Source: Sphingomonas sp. SUN019 (lineage in GTDB: Bacteria; Pseudomonadota; Alphaproteobacteria; Sphingomonadales; Sphingomonadaceae). Taken from it: a stretch of 64,000 nucleotides of DNA. The stretch is from the NCBI RefSeq assembly GCF_024758705.1, contig NZ_CP096971.1, positions 2,571,501 through 2,635,500 on the forward strand, given 5' to 3'. Position 1 is the stretch's first letter, and the number at the start of each line of letters is the position of its first letter. Below the pieces are notes generated by a model. That model saw nothing but the letters and a program-made list of their open reading frames with translations. It made no database searches and was not told the origin of the DNA. Positions 9,751 to 19,131 of this stretch are shown piece after piece. The position numbers and the translations under genes are program-made.

Positions 9751-10074
9751 ATGCTGACCGAAGCCGACATAGCGAAGCTGGCCGAACTGCACGCTGCCGC
9801 AACGCCGGGGCCGTGGCATTCGCGTTCCATGGACGACGACCTCTGCATGGGGGCCGTCGCGGTTGCGACGAAGCCGAATACGTCGGGCGACAATGATGAT
9901 CTGTGCGAGTCGACCTTTCACGGCGTGGTTGCCGCTACGCATATTCAGGATCGCAATTACGTCGTGCCTGTCGACGGGAAGCATCGGGAGAATGCCGAAC
10001 TGATCGTCGCGCTTCGCAACGCCTTGCCCGAACTGCTGGAGTTGGCGCGCCATCGCGCGATCGAAGCCGAATGA
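9751..10074 (+). CDS. Ead/Ea22-like small protein
   Basis: 107 aa. The sequence ELHAAATPGPW near the start and ENAELIVALRNALPELLELA at the end match the pattern of the phage Ead/Ea22-like family, whose molecular function is not known. ATG 9751 was chosen because upstream residues in the same frame lie inside the preceding gene. The stop overlaps the start of the EamA transporter gene (ATGA), so the two are probably co-translated. Confidence 0.65.
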   Translation: MLTEADIAKLAELHAAATPGPWHSRSMDDDLCMGAVAVATKPNTSGDNDDLCESTFHGVVAATHIQDRNYVVPVDGKHRENAELIVALRNALPELLELARHRAIEAE

Positions 10075-10970
10075 CCGCGCGCCATCTTTCGCCTGCGGTC
10101 GCGTTTGCCGTGGCCGCGGCGGGGATCGGGCTGTTTTCGATCATGGACGCGTTCATGAAGTCGCTCGTGCTGGCGGTCGGCGTCTATAATGCGTTGTTCT
10201 GGCGGACGATGATTTCGTCCGGGCTGGGTGCGATGGCGTGGCGTGCTGGCGGGGCGGGGCGGCCGAGTTCCCGGGCGATCAGGCTGCACCTGCTGCGGGG
10301 CGCGATCACGGCGGCGATGGCATTGCTGTTTTTCTGGGGGCTGGGGCGCGTGCCGATGGCGCAGGCGATCGCGCTGTCGTACATCGCGCCGCTGCTCGCG
10401 TTGCTGCTGGGGGCGCTATTTCTGCACGAGCGGGTGGGGCCGCGCGTGGTCGTCGCGTCGGTCGCGGCGCTGGCGGGTGTCGGAATCATCATGGTCGGGC
10501 AATCGCGCGCGGCGCTGGGACCGGCGGCGTTCGAGGGGGCGATCGCGATCCTGGCGTCGGCGGTGCTCTATGCCATCAACCTGGTCGTCGCGCGGTTGCA
10601 GAGCCAGGCGGCGCGGCCGGGCGAGATCGCCTTCTTCCAGTCGACCATCGTGACATTGATCCTTGCTTGCGCCGCGCCGTGGTTGGCGGTGCTGCCGCCG
10701 CCCGGCGAATGGCCAAAGATCGTGATCGGCGCGTTTCTGGCCACCGCATCGCTGTATCTGCTCGCCTGGGCCTATGCGCATGGCGAGGCGGGGTATCTGG
10801 CGACGACCGAATATACCTCGTTCGTCTATGCCGCTGTCTTGGGGTGGCTGGTGTTCGGGGAGAGCGTGTCGCCGTTCACGCTGGCGGGGGCGGCGGTGAT
10901 CGTTGCGGCGTGCCTGTATGCGGCGCGGCGTCGCGATATCGCGCAGAGTGCGATAGAGGCCGCTGCATGA
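10071..10970 (+). CDS. EamA-family (DMT superfamily) transporter
   Basis: 299-aa inner-membrane protein with ten hydrophobic segments in two repeats, the layout of EamA/RhaT drug-metabolite transporters. Repeat one has a typical GLGRVPMAQAIALSYIAPLL; repeat two has EYTSFVYAAVLGWLVFGE. Substrates in this family range from amino acids to drugs and cannot be predicted here. Both ends overlap neighbouring genes by four bases (ATGA), so it belongs to a coupled five-gene run from 9751 to 12116. Confidence 0.9.
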   Translation: MTARHLSPAVAFAVAAAGIGLFSIMDAFMKSLVLAVGVYNALFWRTMISSGLGAMAWRAGGAGRPSSRAIRLHLLRGAITAAMALLFFWGLGRVPMAQAIALSYIAPLLALLLGALFLHERVGPRVVVASVAALAGVGIIMVGQSRAALGPAAFEGAIAILASAVLYAINLVVARLQSQAARPGEIAFFQSTIVTLILACAAPWLAVLPPPGEWPKIVIGAFLATASLYLLAWAYAHGEAGYLATTEYTSFVYAAVLGWLVFGESVSPFTLAGAAVIVAACLYAARRRDIAQSAIEAAA

Positions 10971-11443
10971 CCGATATCCGTTTTGCGACACGCGCCGATG
11001 TGGCGACGATCCTGCGCTTCGTGCGCGAACTGGCCGACTATGAGCGCGCCGCCGACAAGGTCGTCGCGACCGAGGAATTGCTGAGCGAGGCGCTGTTTGC
11101 GACGCCCCCCGCGGCGGAGGCGCTGATCGCCGAAGTTGATGGGACGCCGGTCGGGATGGCGCTGTTCTTCCATAATTTCTCGACCTGGACCGGGTGGCGC
11201 GGGCTGTATCTGGAGGATCTGTACGTCACGCCCGACGCGCGCGGCGGCGGGGCGGGGACCGCGCTGTTGAAGCGACTGGCGGCGATTGCGGTCGAGCGCG
11301 GATGCGCACGGTTCGAATGGTCGGTGCTTGACTGGAACGAGCCTGCGATCCGGTTTTACCGGGCGATGGGCGCGCAGGCGCAGGACGAATGGACCGTGAT
11401 GCGCGTCACTGGCGATGCGCTGGCGCGGCTGGCGGCCGACTGA
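10967..11443 (+). CDS. GNAT-family N-acetyltransferase
   Basis: 158 aa with the GNAT fold: opening IRFATRADVATILRFVRELA, motif LEDLYVTPDARGGGAGTALL (acetyl-CoA-binding R/G loop) and WNEPAIRFYRAMGA. The pattern is closest to diamine or thialysine acetyltransferase-like members, but the acceptor is unproven. It starts with ATGA overlap on the EamA gene and ends one base into the SMR transporter start. Confidence 0.88.
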   Translation: MTDIRFATRADVATILRFVRELADYERAADKVVATEELLSEALFATPPAAEALIAEVDGTPVGMALFFHNFSTWTGWRGLYLEDLYVTPDARGGGAGTALLKRLAAIAVERGCARFEWSVLDWNEPAIRFYRAMGAQAQDEWTVMRVTGDALARLAAD

Positions 11444-11760
11444 TGGCCTGGGTCTGGCTGATCGTCGGCGGGTTGTTCGAGGTCGGCTTCACGACCTGTT
11501 TGCGGTTTGTCGACGGGTTTCGGAACGTCGGCTGGACGCTGGGTTTCCTCGCCAGCGTCACGCTGTCGATGGGGATGCTGGAGGTGGCGGCGCGCTCGAT
11601 CCCGCTGGGGACCGCTTATGCAGTTTGGACCGGAATTGGGGCGCTCGGCACCGTCGTCATCGGGATGGTGTGGTTCGGCGAGCCGTCGACGACGGTGCGG
11701 TTGCTGCTGATCGTGGGGCTTGTCGCGTGTATCGCCGGGCTGAAACTGACCGCGCACTGA
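11443..11760 (+). CDS. Small multidrug resistance transporter, SugE/Gdx type
   Basis: 105 aa with four membrane helices, the normal size for SMR proteins. The conserved membrane glutamate is in GGLFEVGFTT (about residue 13). PLGTAYAVWTGIGALGTVVIGM is the hallmark of SMR helices 3-4. The second-helix pattern favours the SugE/Gdx (guanidinium-export) branch over EmrE, which is an inference. It works as a dimer in the inner membrane. The start overlaps the GNAT stop by one base (TGATG). Confidence 0.87.
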   Translation: MAWVWLIVGGLFEVGFTTCLRFVDGFRNVGWTLGFLASVTLSMGMLEVAARSIPLGTAYAVWTGIGALGTVVIGMVWFGEPSTTVRLLLIVGLVACIAGLKLTAH

Positions 11761-12116
11761 TGGCGTTCGACACCGGCCTGATCGACTGGGTGGCGGAGGC
11801 GCTGGCGCCGGTCGGCACGGTGACGCACCGGCGCATGATGGGCGGGGCAACGCTCTACTGCGACGGAACGGTGTTCGCGATTCTGGCCAACGATGTTTTG
11901 TGGTTCAAGGCTGACGCGACCAGCGACGCGCTGTGGGACGACGCGGGCTGCGCGCGCTTCACCTATACGATGGGCGAGGGGCGCAGCGGCACGATGAACT
12001 ACCGCCGCGCGCCCGACGACGTGTACGATGATGCGGACGCGATGCGCGAATGGGCGGGGCTGGGGATTGCGGCAGGTCAGCGCGCGCCGGTGCGGAAAAA
12101 ACGCACCGGCGCCTGA
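11760..12116 (+). CDS. TfoX N-terminal domain protein
   Basis: 118 aa with the TfoX/Sxy N-terminal fold: VAEALAPVGTVTHRRMMGGATLYCDG then FAILANDVLWFKAD. It has no C-terminal TfoX domain, so a competence role should not be assumed. The C-terminus is basic (PVRKKRTGA). Last gene of the coupled run, started by TGATG overlap with the SMR gene. Convergent with ppa, 3 bp apart. Confidence 0.85.
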   Translation: MAFDTGLIDWVAEALAPVGTVTHRRMMGGATLYCDGTVFAILANDVLWFKADATSDALWDDAGCARFTYTMGEGRSGTMNYRRAPDDVYDDADAMREWAGLGIAAGQRAPVRKKRTGA

Positions 12117-12119
12117 ACG

Positions 12120-12698
12120 TTAATCGCGCCCTGCGACCTCGTAGTCGTGCGGTTCTTCGCCCTTTTTCTTCGCTTCCTCATAACGCGCGATCGCTTCGAT
12201 CGTGATGCGGCGCGCCTCGTCGCGGCCGCCCCAGGTGCCGACGCGCACCCACTTTTTCTTTTCCAGGTCTTTGTAATGGGTGAAGAAATGTTCGATCTGT
12301 TCGAACACGATTTCGGGCATGTCGCCGCGTTCGTTGACGTTCGAATAATAGGGAAAGGTCGAATCGACCGGGACGCAGACGAGTTTTTCGTCGCCGCCGG
12401 CTTCGTCTTCCAGGTTCAGCACAGCGATCGGGCGCGCGCGGACGACGCACCCCGGGATGAACGGCGACCGCGCGACGACCAAAGCGTCGAGCGGATCGCC
12501 GTCTGGGCTGAGCGTGTGCGGCACGAAGCCGTAATTCGCCGGATAGCGCATCGGCGTGTGCAGGATGCGATCGACGAACAGCGCGCCCGACGCCTTGTCG
12601 AATTCGTACTTCACTGGTTCGCCGCCGGTCGGCACCTCGATGATGACGTTCAAATCGTCGGGCGGGTCTTTGCCCACCGGGATCAAGTCAATACGCAT
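12120..12698 (-). CDS. ppa: Inorganic pyrophosphatase, family I
   Basis: Soluble Mg-dependent hydrolase of pyrophosphate to phosphate. The signature DGDPLDALVV carries the metal-binding aspartates. YEFDKASGALFVDRIL and YPANYGFVPHTL are the expected substrate-binding segments. 192 aa, a little longer than E. coli Ppa and ending in a lysine-rich helix (EEAKKKGEEPHDYEV). Single-gene unit between the TfoX-N gene and the M61 peptidase gene. Confidence 0.96.
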   Translation of the reverse strand: MRIDLIPVGKDPPDDLNVIIEVPTGGEPVKYEFDKASGALFVDRILHTPMRYPANYGFVPHTLSPDGDPLDALVVARSPFIPGCVVRARPIAVLNLEDEAGGDEKLVCVPVDSTFPYYSNVNERGDMPEIVFEQIEHFFTHYKDLEKKKWVRVGTWGGRDEARRITIEAIARYEEAKKKGEEPHDYEVAGRD

Positions 12699-12734
12699 GG
12701 TCTTCCCTTAGCGGATGGTTCCGGTGCGCCCGCG

Positions 12735-14645
12735 TCAGCGAGGCGCCAGCAACCTGTCCAGGCCGCCCTCTCCCTTGCCGATCTTTTCGAGGCGCGGGTA
12801 GCGCAAGCCGTCGCGCCAGTCGAGCGCGACGGTGCGATAGGCGTCCTGCGATTTGACGATTAACTGGATCGGCGTATTCGCGGTTGTTGCTGCAATGATC
12901 GCGTCCTTCATTCGATCATCGGTATAGGTCATGCCGTTCACCGACACGATCGTCGTCCCGACGCGCAGGCCCGCCTCGAACGCGGCTGAATCCCACGTCA
13001 CGCCGGTCACTTCGGCGTCCTTGCCGACGATGAACCCGCCCGACCAGGTCAGGTCGATGACTTTGCGGGTCTTTTCACCCTGTTTGAACGACGGCGTCGC
13101 CTGATCGGTATAGATCAATCTGTAGCCGTTGCGCTCGAACCCGGCGAGCGGCGCGCCCTTGGCGTGTTCGGTCAGCCGCTTGGTCAGGAAGCCCGGCCAG
13201 TCGTAGGGCTGGACCGCGTTCAGTGTGCTGGCCACGTCGTCGATCGTATATGTCAGCTCACCCCAGTCGCCGTCGCGCACGCCGAAGAACGCGCGCGCGA
13301 AATCATCGATCGATTTGCGCCCGCCCGACATCTGGCGAAGCTGCGAATCGACGTCCATCCAGACGAGCAGCCCCTCATTGTAATAGTCCTCGCTGCGCTG
13401 CCAGCTGGTCCAGCCCTTCGGCTTGCGCGCGCTGATGACCGGATCGTTGGTGGTGTCGACCAGATCGCGCCATTTCCGTGCTGGCTGCGAATCGTACAGC
13501 GCCATGATCGCGGCGTACTGATCGAGCGTATCCTGCTTGCTGACCAGCCCCGAGCGCGCCTGCAGCACATAGCCCCAGAATTGCGTCTGCCCTTCGTACA
13601 CCCACAGCAACGACCCGCGCATCGGGGTGCGGAAATCGGGCGTCCATAGGTCCGCGCCGCGGCGGAATTTGCCGTCCCAGCTATGCGTATATTCGTGCGG
13701 GAGCAGATTGCGGCGGCCGGGGCCTTCATCCCATTTCGTAAAATAGCCCGGCGTCACGCCGTTTTCGGAACTGCGATGATGTTCGAGGCCGATCCCGCCG
13801 AGCCGATCGGTGATCGACACGAGGAAGGTGTAATTGTCGTAATGCTGCGCGCCGAAGGTCTTCACCGACTGCTCGACCAGCCGCTTGTGCGCATCGATCT
13901 GCGCCGGGGTTGCGACGAGTTCCGCGGGATCGTCGGCATAGGTGGCCAGTTTCACGCGCGGCGATAGATCCCACGTCTTGCCGTAGCGGCCCGCGAGGAT
14001 CGGTGAGTCGACCAGAATCTCGTAGTTGGTCTGCTCATAGGCGTAGGTCGACCCGGCGACCTTCGCCTTCAGCGCGCCCGCCGCGGTCCAGCCCGCGGGG
14101 TAGTGGACCGTCATCTGCACCGGGATCTGCCGCGTGAAGTAACCCGCGGGGTAGAGGCTGACCGAATTGGGCTGCAGGCTGATCATCGCGGGCGTGGCGA
14201 CGATGCGGCCCTGGTCGGCCTTGGTCGCGGAGATGAACTGGAAATTCGCCTCGATCGTCTTCGCGCCTTCCGGCACGTCGATGTGGAAGGCGAAGACGTC
14301 GATGGGGTCGCGCGTCCAGTCGATCCGCTTGCCGCTCGCGGTGATGATGAGGCCCGCTAGCTTCTCGATCTCGCCGCGCGGGCTGTGCGCGCCGGGGAGC
14401 CATTTCGGGTAGAGCAATGTCATCCGCCCGGCCTTTGCGACCGGGATCGTCTCCTTCACGCGAAAGATGCCGCGCGCATTGTCGGTCGCGTCGACGTCCA
14501 GCGTGATCGTGCCGGGATAGGGCGTGTCGGCGGCGACGGGAATCGTGTCGACGAACGGCACCGGCTGCGGCGCGGTGTTGCCTGCGGGCACCTGCGCTGT
14601 TGCGGCGGAGGCGAGGAGCAGGGCGGCGAACGCGATACGATACAT
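12735..14645 (-). CDS. M61 family metallopeptidase (glycyl aminopeptidase-like) with PDZ domain, exported
   Basis: 636 aa. Residues 1-17 are a signal peptide. The zinc motif HEYTH (HExxH) in LLPHEYTHSWDGKFRRGADL is followed by the third-ligand region WVYEGQTQFWGYVL, both typical of M61 peptidases. The C-terminal 120 residues form a PDZ-like domain (SAAFEAGLRVGTTIVSVNGM). The family cleaves N-terminal glycine and alanine residues; periplasmic location is inferred from the signal peptide. It is encoded alone. Confidence 0.92.
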   Translation of the reverse strand: MYRIAFAALLLASAATAQVPAGNTAPQPVPFVDTIPVAADTPYPGTITLDVDATDNARGIFRVKETIPVAKAGRMTLLYPKWLPGAHSPRGEIEKLAGLIITASGKRIDWTRDPIDVFAFHIDVPEGAKTIEANFQFISATKADQGRIVATPAMISLQPNSVSLYPAGYFTRQIPVQMTVHYPAGWTAAGALKAKVAGSTYAYEQTNYEILVDSPILAGRYGKTWDLSPRVKLATYADDPAELVATPAQIDAHKRLVEQSVKTFGAQHYDNYTFLVSITDRLGGIGLEHHRSSENGVTPGYFTKWDEGPGRRNLLPHEYTHSWDGKFRRGADLWTPDFRTPMRGSLLWVYEGQTQFWGYVLQARSGLVSKQDTLDQYAAIMALYDSQPARKWRDLVDTTNDPVISARKPKGWTSWQRSEDYYNEGLLVWMDVDSQLRQMSGGRKSIDDFARAFFGVRDGDWGELTYTIDDVASTLNAVQPYDWPGFLTKRLTEHAKGAPLAGFERNGYRLIYTDQATPSFKQGEKTRKVIDLTWSGGFIVGKDAEVTGVTWDSAAFEAGLRVGTTIVSVNGMTYTDDRMKDAIIAATTANTPIQLIVKSQDAYRTVALDWRDGLRYPRLEKIGKGEGGLDRLLAPR

Positions 14646-14733
14646 CGTCTGGCCTTTGTCGGGGAAAGCGCGGGGCTTAGGCCAGTGATAGGACAGCCGT
14701 CCAGACGCTTTCCGAACAGCGCGTTAAAACCTC

Positions 14734-14828
14734 CGTCATTCCCGCGAAGGCGGGAATCCATAATCACCGCGGTCTGGGAAAGATCGATCATCCGGCGACT
14801 ATGGATCCCCGCCTTCGCGGGGATGACG
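14734..14828. repeat. Paired REP-like palindromes
   Basis: Two near-identical 27-28 base units in opposite orientation (14734-14761 and 14801-14828), separated by about 40 bases. Each unit contains its own hairpin built on CCCGCGAAGGCGGG, and the two units also pair with each other. This GTCATTCCCGCGAAGGCGGG motif is a common dispersed element in sphingomonads. It sits between the divergent-end M61 start and the DUF1345 stop. Confidence 0.85.
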
Positions 14829-14847
14829 AGGAGGGTGTGGGATGCGC

Positions 14848-15498
14848 CTAATTCCCCAGCACATTCACCGTGAAGGCGACCACGCCCAGGTTGAACACGA
14901 ACGCCGCCAGGCTGTGCAAGAGCGCGACGCGGCGGATGGAGCGGGAGGTGACCTGCACGTCGCTGGTCTGGAATGTCATGCCGAGCGTGTAGGCGAAATA
15001 GAGGAAGTCGCCGTAATCGGGTTCCTCGGTCCCCGGCACGTCCAAGCCTCCGTTATCCTTCCCGTCGGCATCATCGTCGCCGTAGAACAGATGCGCGTAG
15101 TGCAAGGCATAGACGCTGTTCGAGAACAGCCATGCCAGCGCCAGCGTGGCGATGACCAGCGCGATCGCCAGCGGGTCGGGTTTGCCCATCAGTTCGGACG
15201 CGACCGCGACCAGGATCACGCTCGTCACGATGCCGGTAACGCCCAGCAGCAACGTGCGATTCGCGTCGTTGGCGGCGGCGTGGTGGCGGATGTCGTCGGG
15301 GTCGCTTTTCAACAACGGCCAGAGCGAGGCGAGGAATACCGCGGCGGCGACGTCGAACGACAACATGACGCCGTGCGCCCAGCCGTGATGCGTCACGCCG
15401 ATCGGCAGCAGCGCGAGGAACAGCAGCGCGAACAGCACGAAGCGCGGCGGGGCGAGGCGCTTTCCGATCCCGAACCAGCGCGCTTTCTGTGCCATCAC
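14848..15498 (-). CDS. DUF1345 membrane protein
   Basis: 216 aa with about five hydrophobic segments (FVLFALLFLALLPIGV, ILVAVASELM, ALVIATLALAWLFSN and others). The DUF1345 hallmark HYAHLFY is followed by a acidic loop and then DYGDFLYFAYTLGMTFQTSDV. Inner membrane, function unknown; some relatives are annotated as ion-channel-like, which is not shown here. Met 2 (15495) is an alternative start. Divergent from hisS. Confidence 0.88.
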   Translation of the reverse strand: MMAQKARWFGIGKRLAPPRFVLFALLFLALLPIGVTHHGWAHGVMLSFDVAAAVFLASLWPLLKSDPDDIRHHAAANDANRTLLLGVTGIVTSVILVAVASELMGKPDPLAIALVIATLALAWLFSNSVYALHYAHLFYGDDDADGKDNGGLDVPGTEEPDYGDFLYFAYTLGMTFQTSDVQVTSRSIRRVALLHSLAAFVFNLGVVAFTVNVLGN

Positions 15499-15545
15499 GC
15501 GGAGCCTAGCGCGCGGTGGACACGTCGCCTAGATACCGGCCCGAA

Positions 15546-16832
15546 ATGGCCCGTATCCAGACCCCCCACCGCGTCCGCGGCACGCAGGACATCTTTCGCG
15601 ACGAACAGCGCCGCTTCGCGCACGTGCTGGAAACGTTCGACCGGGTGCGGAAGCTGTATTGCTTCGAGCGGATCGAGATTCCGATGTTCGAGGCGACCGA
15701 AGTGTTCGCGCGGTCGATCGGCGAGACCACCGACGTGGTGTTGAAGGAGATGTACACGTTTCCCGATCGCGGCGGGGATTCGCTGACGCTGCGCCCGGAG
15801 TTTACGGCGGGGATCGCGCGTGCGTACCTGACCGAGGGGTGGCAGCAGTACGCGCCACTGAAGCTGGCGACGAGCGGAGCGGTGTTCCGGTATGAGCGGC
15901 CGCAGAAGGGCCGCTACCGCCAGTTCCACCAGATCGACGCCGAGGTGATCGGCGCGCCGGAGCCTGCGGCGGATGTCGAGTTGCTGGTGCTGGCCGACCA
16001 GTTGTTGCGGGAGTTGGGAATCGACGGTGTCACCCTTCAGCTGAACACGCTGGGGGATGCGGAGACGCGCGATGCGTGGCGCGCGGCGCTGGTGGCGCAT
16101 TTCGAGGCGCATCGGGACGCGTTGAGCGAGGATTCGCTGAAGCGGCTGGACAAGAATCCGATGCGGATTCTGGATTCCAAAGACCCGAAGGATCGCCCGA
16201 TTGCCGACAGCGCGCCGGATATCGACGCGTATCTGACGGCGGATGCCCGGGCGTTCTTCGATGCGGTGACGGCCGGGCTGGACGCTGCGGGCGTCGCGTG
16301 GACGCGTAATGCCCGACTGGTTCGCGGCTTGGACTATTATCGCCACACCGCGTTCGAGTTCGTCACCGATCGGCTTGGTGCGCAGGGGACGGTGCTGGCT
16401 GGCGGGCGGTACGACGGGCTGATCGAGAGCCTCGGCGGCCCGCCGACCGCGGGCGTCGGCTGGGCGGCTGGCGTCGAGCGGCTGGGGATGTTGGTGGCTG
16501 AGCCGCTGGCTGAAAGCGTTTTCTTCGCCGTTGTCCCGAAGGACGTTGCGGCTGAAGCTGCGGCTGAAAAGCTACAGGCGATCATCCGCCGGCAAGGGCT
16601 TCCCGTCGATATGCCTTACAAGGGCAACATGAAGCGCCGTATGCAAAAGGCAGCTTCGTCTGGAGCGGTCTTCACTATCATCATCGGTGGGGACGAACTC
16701 GCTCGAGGCGAGGTGTCCATAAAAGAGATGGAGACAGGCGACCAAAGAGTAACGTCGCTCCAGTCGATCCATGACGATGCGATCACAGCGTTCGCCGAGA
16801 CATTTAATATTCCGCTTCGGGATGCCCGATGA
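15546..16832 (+). CDS. hisS: Histidine--tRNA ligase
   Basis: Charges tRNA-His. Class II synthetase motifs are present: motif 2 [17 protein letters not shown], the histidine-specific [15 protein letters not shown] and motif 3 LAGGRYDGL, followed by an anticodon-binding domain. 428 aa. ATG 15546 gives the expected [17 protein letters not shown] opening. The last 230 bases (from about 16600) look less GC-rich than the rest. The stop overlaps the prfA start (ATGA), so the two are coupled. Confidence 0.96.
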   Translation: MARIQTPHRVRGTQDIFRDEQRRFAHVLETFDRVRKLYCFERIEIPMFEATEVFARSIGETTDVVLKEMYTFPDRGGDSLTLRPEFTAGIARAYLTEGWQQYAPLKLATSGAVFRYERPQKGRYRQFHQIDAEVIGAPEPAADVELLVLADQLLRELGIDGVTLQLNTLGDAETRDAWRAALVAHFEAHRDALSEDSLKRLDKNPMRILDSKDPKDRPIADSAPDIDAYLTADARAFFDAVTAGLDAAGVAWTRNARLVRGLDYYRHTAFEFVTDRLGAQGTVLAGGRYDGLIESLGGPPTAGVGWAAGVERLGMLVAEPLAESVFFAVVPKDVAAEAAAEKLQAIIRRQGLPVDMPYKGNMKRRMQKAASSGAVFTIIIGGDELARGEVSIKEMETGDQRVTSLQSIHDDAITAFAETFNIPLRDAR

Positions 16833-17905
16833 CCTCCATCTCCGCAGACCGCATCGCGCAGATCGAGGCGCGGCTTCATGAATTGTCGGCATTGATGGCG
16901 ACCGGCGACCTTTCTGGCGATCGCTTCGTGCAGGTGTCGAAGGAATATGCCGAGCTGGAGCCGGTCGCGCAGGCTGCCGCTGAGGTGCGGCGGTTGCGGG
17001 CCGAGGCGGGGAGCCTGGCCTATATGACCGAGGATGCCGACCCCGAACTACGCGCGATGGCCGAGGAGGAATTGCGCGCCAACCGCGACGCGCTGGAGGT
17101 CGCCGATCGCAAACTCGCGCTTGCTTTGCTGCCGAGCGATGCGGCGGATGAGCGGTCGGCGATGCTGGAGGTGCGCGCGGGCACCGGCGGGGACGAGGCG
17201 GCGTTGTTCGCGGGCGACCTGTTCCGCATGTACCAGCGCTTTGCGGAGGGACAGGGCTGGCGGGTCGAATTGATCAGCGCGTCGGACAGCGACGCGGGCG
17301 GCTTCAAGGAAGTCGTCGCCAGCGTCACTGGCAGCGGCGTGTTCGCGAAGCTGAAGTTCGAAAGCGGCGTCCACCGTGTGCAGCGCGTGCCCGTCACCGA
17401 AAGCGGCGGGCGCATCCACACCTCCGCCGCGACCGTCGCGGTGCTGCCCGAGGCGGAGGACGTCGACGTGCAGATCGACGAGGCGCGCGACCTGCGCATC
17501 GACGTTTACCGGTCGTCGGGGCCGGGCGGGCAATCGGTCAACACGACCGATTCGGCGGTGCGCATCACGCATCTGCCGACCGGGCTGGTGGTGATCCAGC
17601 AGGACGAGAAATCGCAGCACAAGAACAAGGCGAAGGCGCTCCGCGTGCTGCGGACGCGGCTGTACGAGGCCGAGCGCGAGCGGCTGCACAGCGAACGTGC
17701 GGGCGCGCGCAAATCGATGGTCGGATCGGGGGATCGATCGGAGCGGATCAGGACGTACAATTTTCCGCAAGGGCGCGTGACGGATCACCGGATCAATTTG
17801 ACGCTGCACCGGCTGCCGGAGATTTTGCAGGGGGATATGGGGGAGCTGGTCGGCGCGCTGATCGCGGAGGATGAGGCGGAGCGGTTGGCGACGTTGGATG
17901 CGTAA
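16829..17905 (+). CDS. prfA: Peptide chain release factor 1
   Basis: Recognises UAA and UAG stop codons and triggers peptide release. The GGQ motif lies in [16 protein letters not shown]; its glutamine is the substrate of PrmC, encoded two features downstream. 358 aa, normal length, with [18 protein letters not shown] and [13 protein letters not shown] as family landmarks. Coupled to hisS by a 4-base overlap. Confidence 0.97.
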   Translation: MTSISADRIAQIEARLHELSALMATGDLSGDRFVQVSKEYAELEPVAQAAAEVRRLRAEAGSLAYMTEDADPELRAMAEEELRANRDALEVADRKLALALLPSDAADERSAMLEVRAGTGGDEAALFAGDLFRMYQRFAEGQGWRVELISASDSDAGGFKEVVASVTGSGVFAKLKFESGVHRVQRVPVTESGGRIHTSAATVAVLPEAEDVDVQIDEARDLRIDVYRSSGPGGQSVNTTDSAVRITHLPTGLVVIQQDEKSQHKNKAKALRVLRTRLYEAERERLHSERAGARKSMVGSGDRSERIRTYNFPQGRVTDHRINLTLHRLPEILQGDMGELVGALIAEDEAERLATLDA

Positions 17906-18030
17906 ATCCTCCCCGGTACGGGGAGGGGGACCGCGAAGCGGTGGAGGGGGGTCTCCACGAGCGAACCGTCTGCGGCCCGCCCCCTCCGTCAGCGCTTCGC
18001 GCTGCCACCTCCCCGTGCCGGGGAGGATTT
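17904..18030. repeat. Composite inverted repeat between prfA and prmC
   Basis: Outer arms 17904-17950 and 17980-18030 are imperfect reverse complements. Each arm contains two small hairpins: CCTCCCCG/CGGGGAGG with 3-nt loops, and ACCGC/GCGGT or CAGCGC/GCGCTG. This is the layout of a BIME-type REP pair. The left arm begins inside the prfA stop codon. The right arm ends GGGGAGGATTT, three bases before the prmC GTG, so it also supplies that gene's ribosome-binding site. Confidence 0.85.
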
Positions 18031-18032
18031 GA

Positions 18033-18845
18033 GTGTCGGCACGCACAGCCCTCGCGGCCGCCACCGCGCGCTTCGGTTTCTCCGACACGCCCCGCCTCGA
18101 CGCCGAACTCCTGCTCGCCCACGCGCTCGGCATCGAACGGGACCGGTTGCTGCTGACACTCGACGATCAACCCACCCCCTTCACCTTCGCCGATCTTGTC
18201 GACCGCCGCGTGAACCAGGAACCCGTCGCCTACATCACCGGCACGCGCGCGTTCTGGACGGTCGACCTGAACGTCGCGCCCGGCGTGCTGATCCCGCGCG
18301 CCGACAGCGAGACGCTGATCGAGGCCGCGGTCGCGCATTTTGCCGGTACTGCAGGACCAGGAAGCGTGCTCGATCTGGGCACCGGATCGGGGGCGTTGCT
18401 GTTGGCTGCGCTCGACCAGTGGCCCGACGCGACTGGCGTCGGGATCGACGCTTCGGACGCGGCGCTCGTTATCGCGCGCGGTAATGCCGAGCGGATCGCA
18501 CCGGGCCGTGCGACGATCGCGCGTGGCGGCTGGGACGGAACCGGGGAAGCGTTCGATCTGATCCTGTGCAACCCGCCCTATGTGTCGAGCGATGCGGCGC
18601 TGTCGGACGAGGTGGCGCAGTATGAGCCCGCATCCGCATTGTTCGCGGGACCGGACGGGCTGGACGATTATCGTGTCATCGCGCCGTTGCTTCGCGCGCA
18701 ACTGGCGGCGGGCGGCGTGGCGTGTATCGAGATCGGGTTCGATCAAGGCGAAACCGCTGCCGAACTCTTCAAGGCGCAGAAGTTGAACGTCGTTTTGCGG
18801 CGCGATCTGGCGGCGCGCGACCGTTGCCTGGTGGTCACGCCTTGA
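18033..18845 (+). CDS. prmC: Release factor glutamine methyltransferase
   Basis: SAM-dependent enzyme that N5-methylates the glutamine of the GGQ motif in RF1 and RF2. The C-terminal Rossmann domain has SAM motif VLDLGTGSGALLLAAL and the catalytic CNPPYVSSDA (NPPY). 270 aa. It starts at GTG 18033, preceded by GGAGG at a 6-base spacing within the REP arm. Standard sphingomonad order prfA-prmC-DUF4167. Confidence 0.95.
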   Translation: MSARTALAAATARFGFSDTPRLDAELLLAHALGIERDRLLLTLDDQPTPFTFADLVDRRVNQEPVAYITGTRAFWTVDLNVAPGVLIPRADSETLIEAAVAHFAGTAGPGSVLDLGTGSGALLLAALDQWPDATGVGIDASDAALVIARGNAERIAPGRATIARGGWDGTGEAFDLILCNPPYVSSDAALSDEVAQYEPASALFAGPDGLDDYRVIAPLLRAQLAAGGVACIEIGFDQGETAAELFKAQKLNVVLRRDLAARDRCLVVTP

Positions 18846-19131
18846 AATGACACATTCTCGTGACAATATTTTGCTTTGAGAATTGCCCTGCGCCCGCTAA
18901 TGAACCAGCCGGGGCACGCAATCTCGACACACGATCCTAATTTCGGGGTGTTGATATTGGGCAGGCGCCCACCCTTCGTCATCAGCCGCTGCAGTCCGGC
19001 GGCCGGGACAGGCTCGAATCGCCGCGAATCGTTCGCGACGACCGGGCCGGGGTTCGTCGCACCGCAATATCCGGGAGCAAGGCCGGTTTTGGTTTGAGGC
19101 CGCTCCGCTGACAGGACGAGGGACAGAAAGC
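18846..19131. other. Leader region of the DUF4167 gene
   Basis: 286 bases without a supported gene. The first 60 bases are AT-richer (GACAATATTTTGCTTTGAGA) and are the likeliest promoter area, but no clean -35/-10 pair can be named. A GGGACAGAAAGC purine stretch precedes the TTG start of the next gene. The long GC-rich leader could be structured. Confidence 0.35.

Noticed and set aside
14734..14828. Insertion sequence ends
   Set aside because: The inverted units enclose only 40 bases, with no transposase and no target duplication; they are REP elements.
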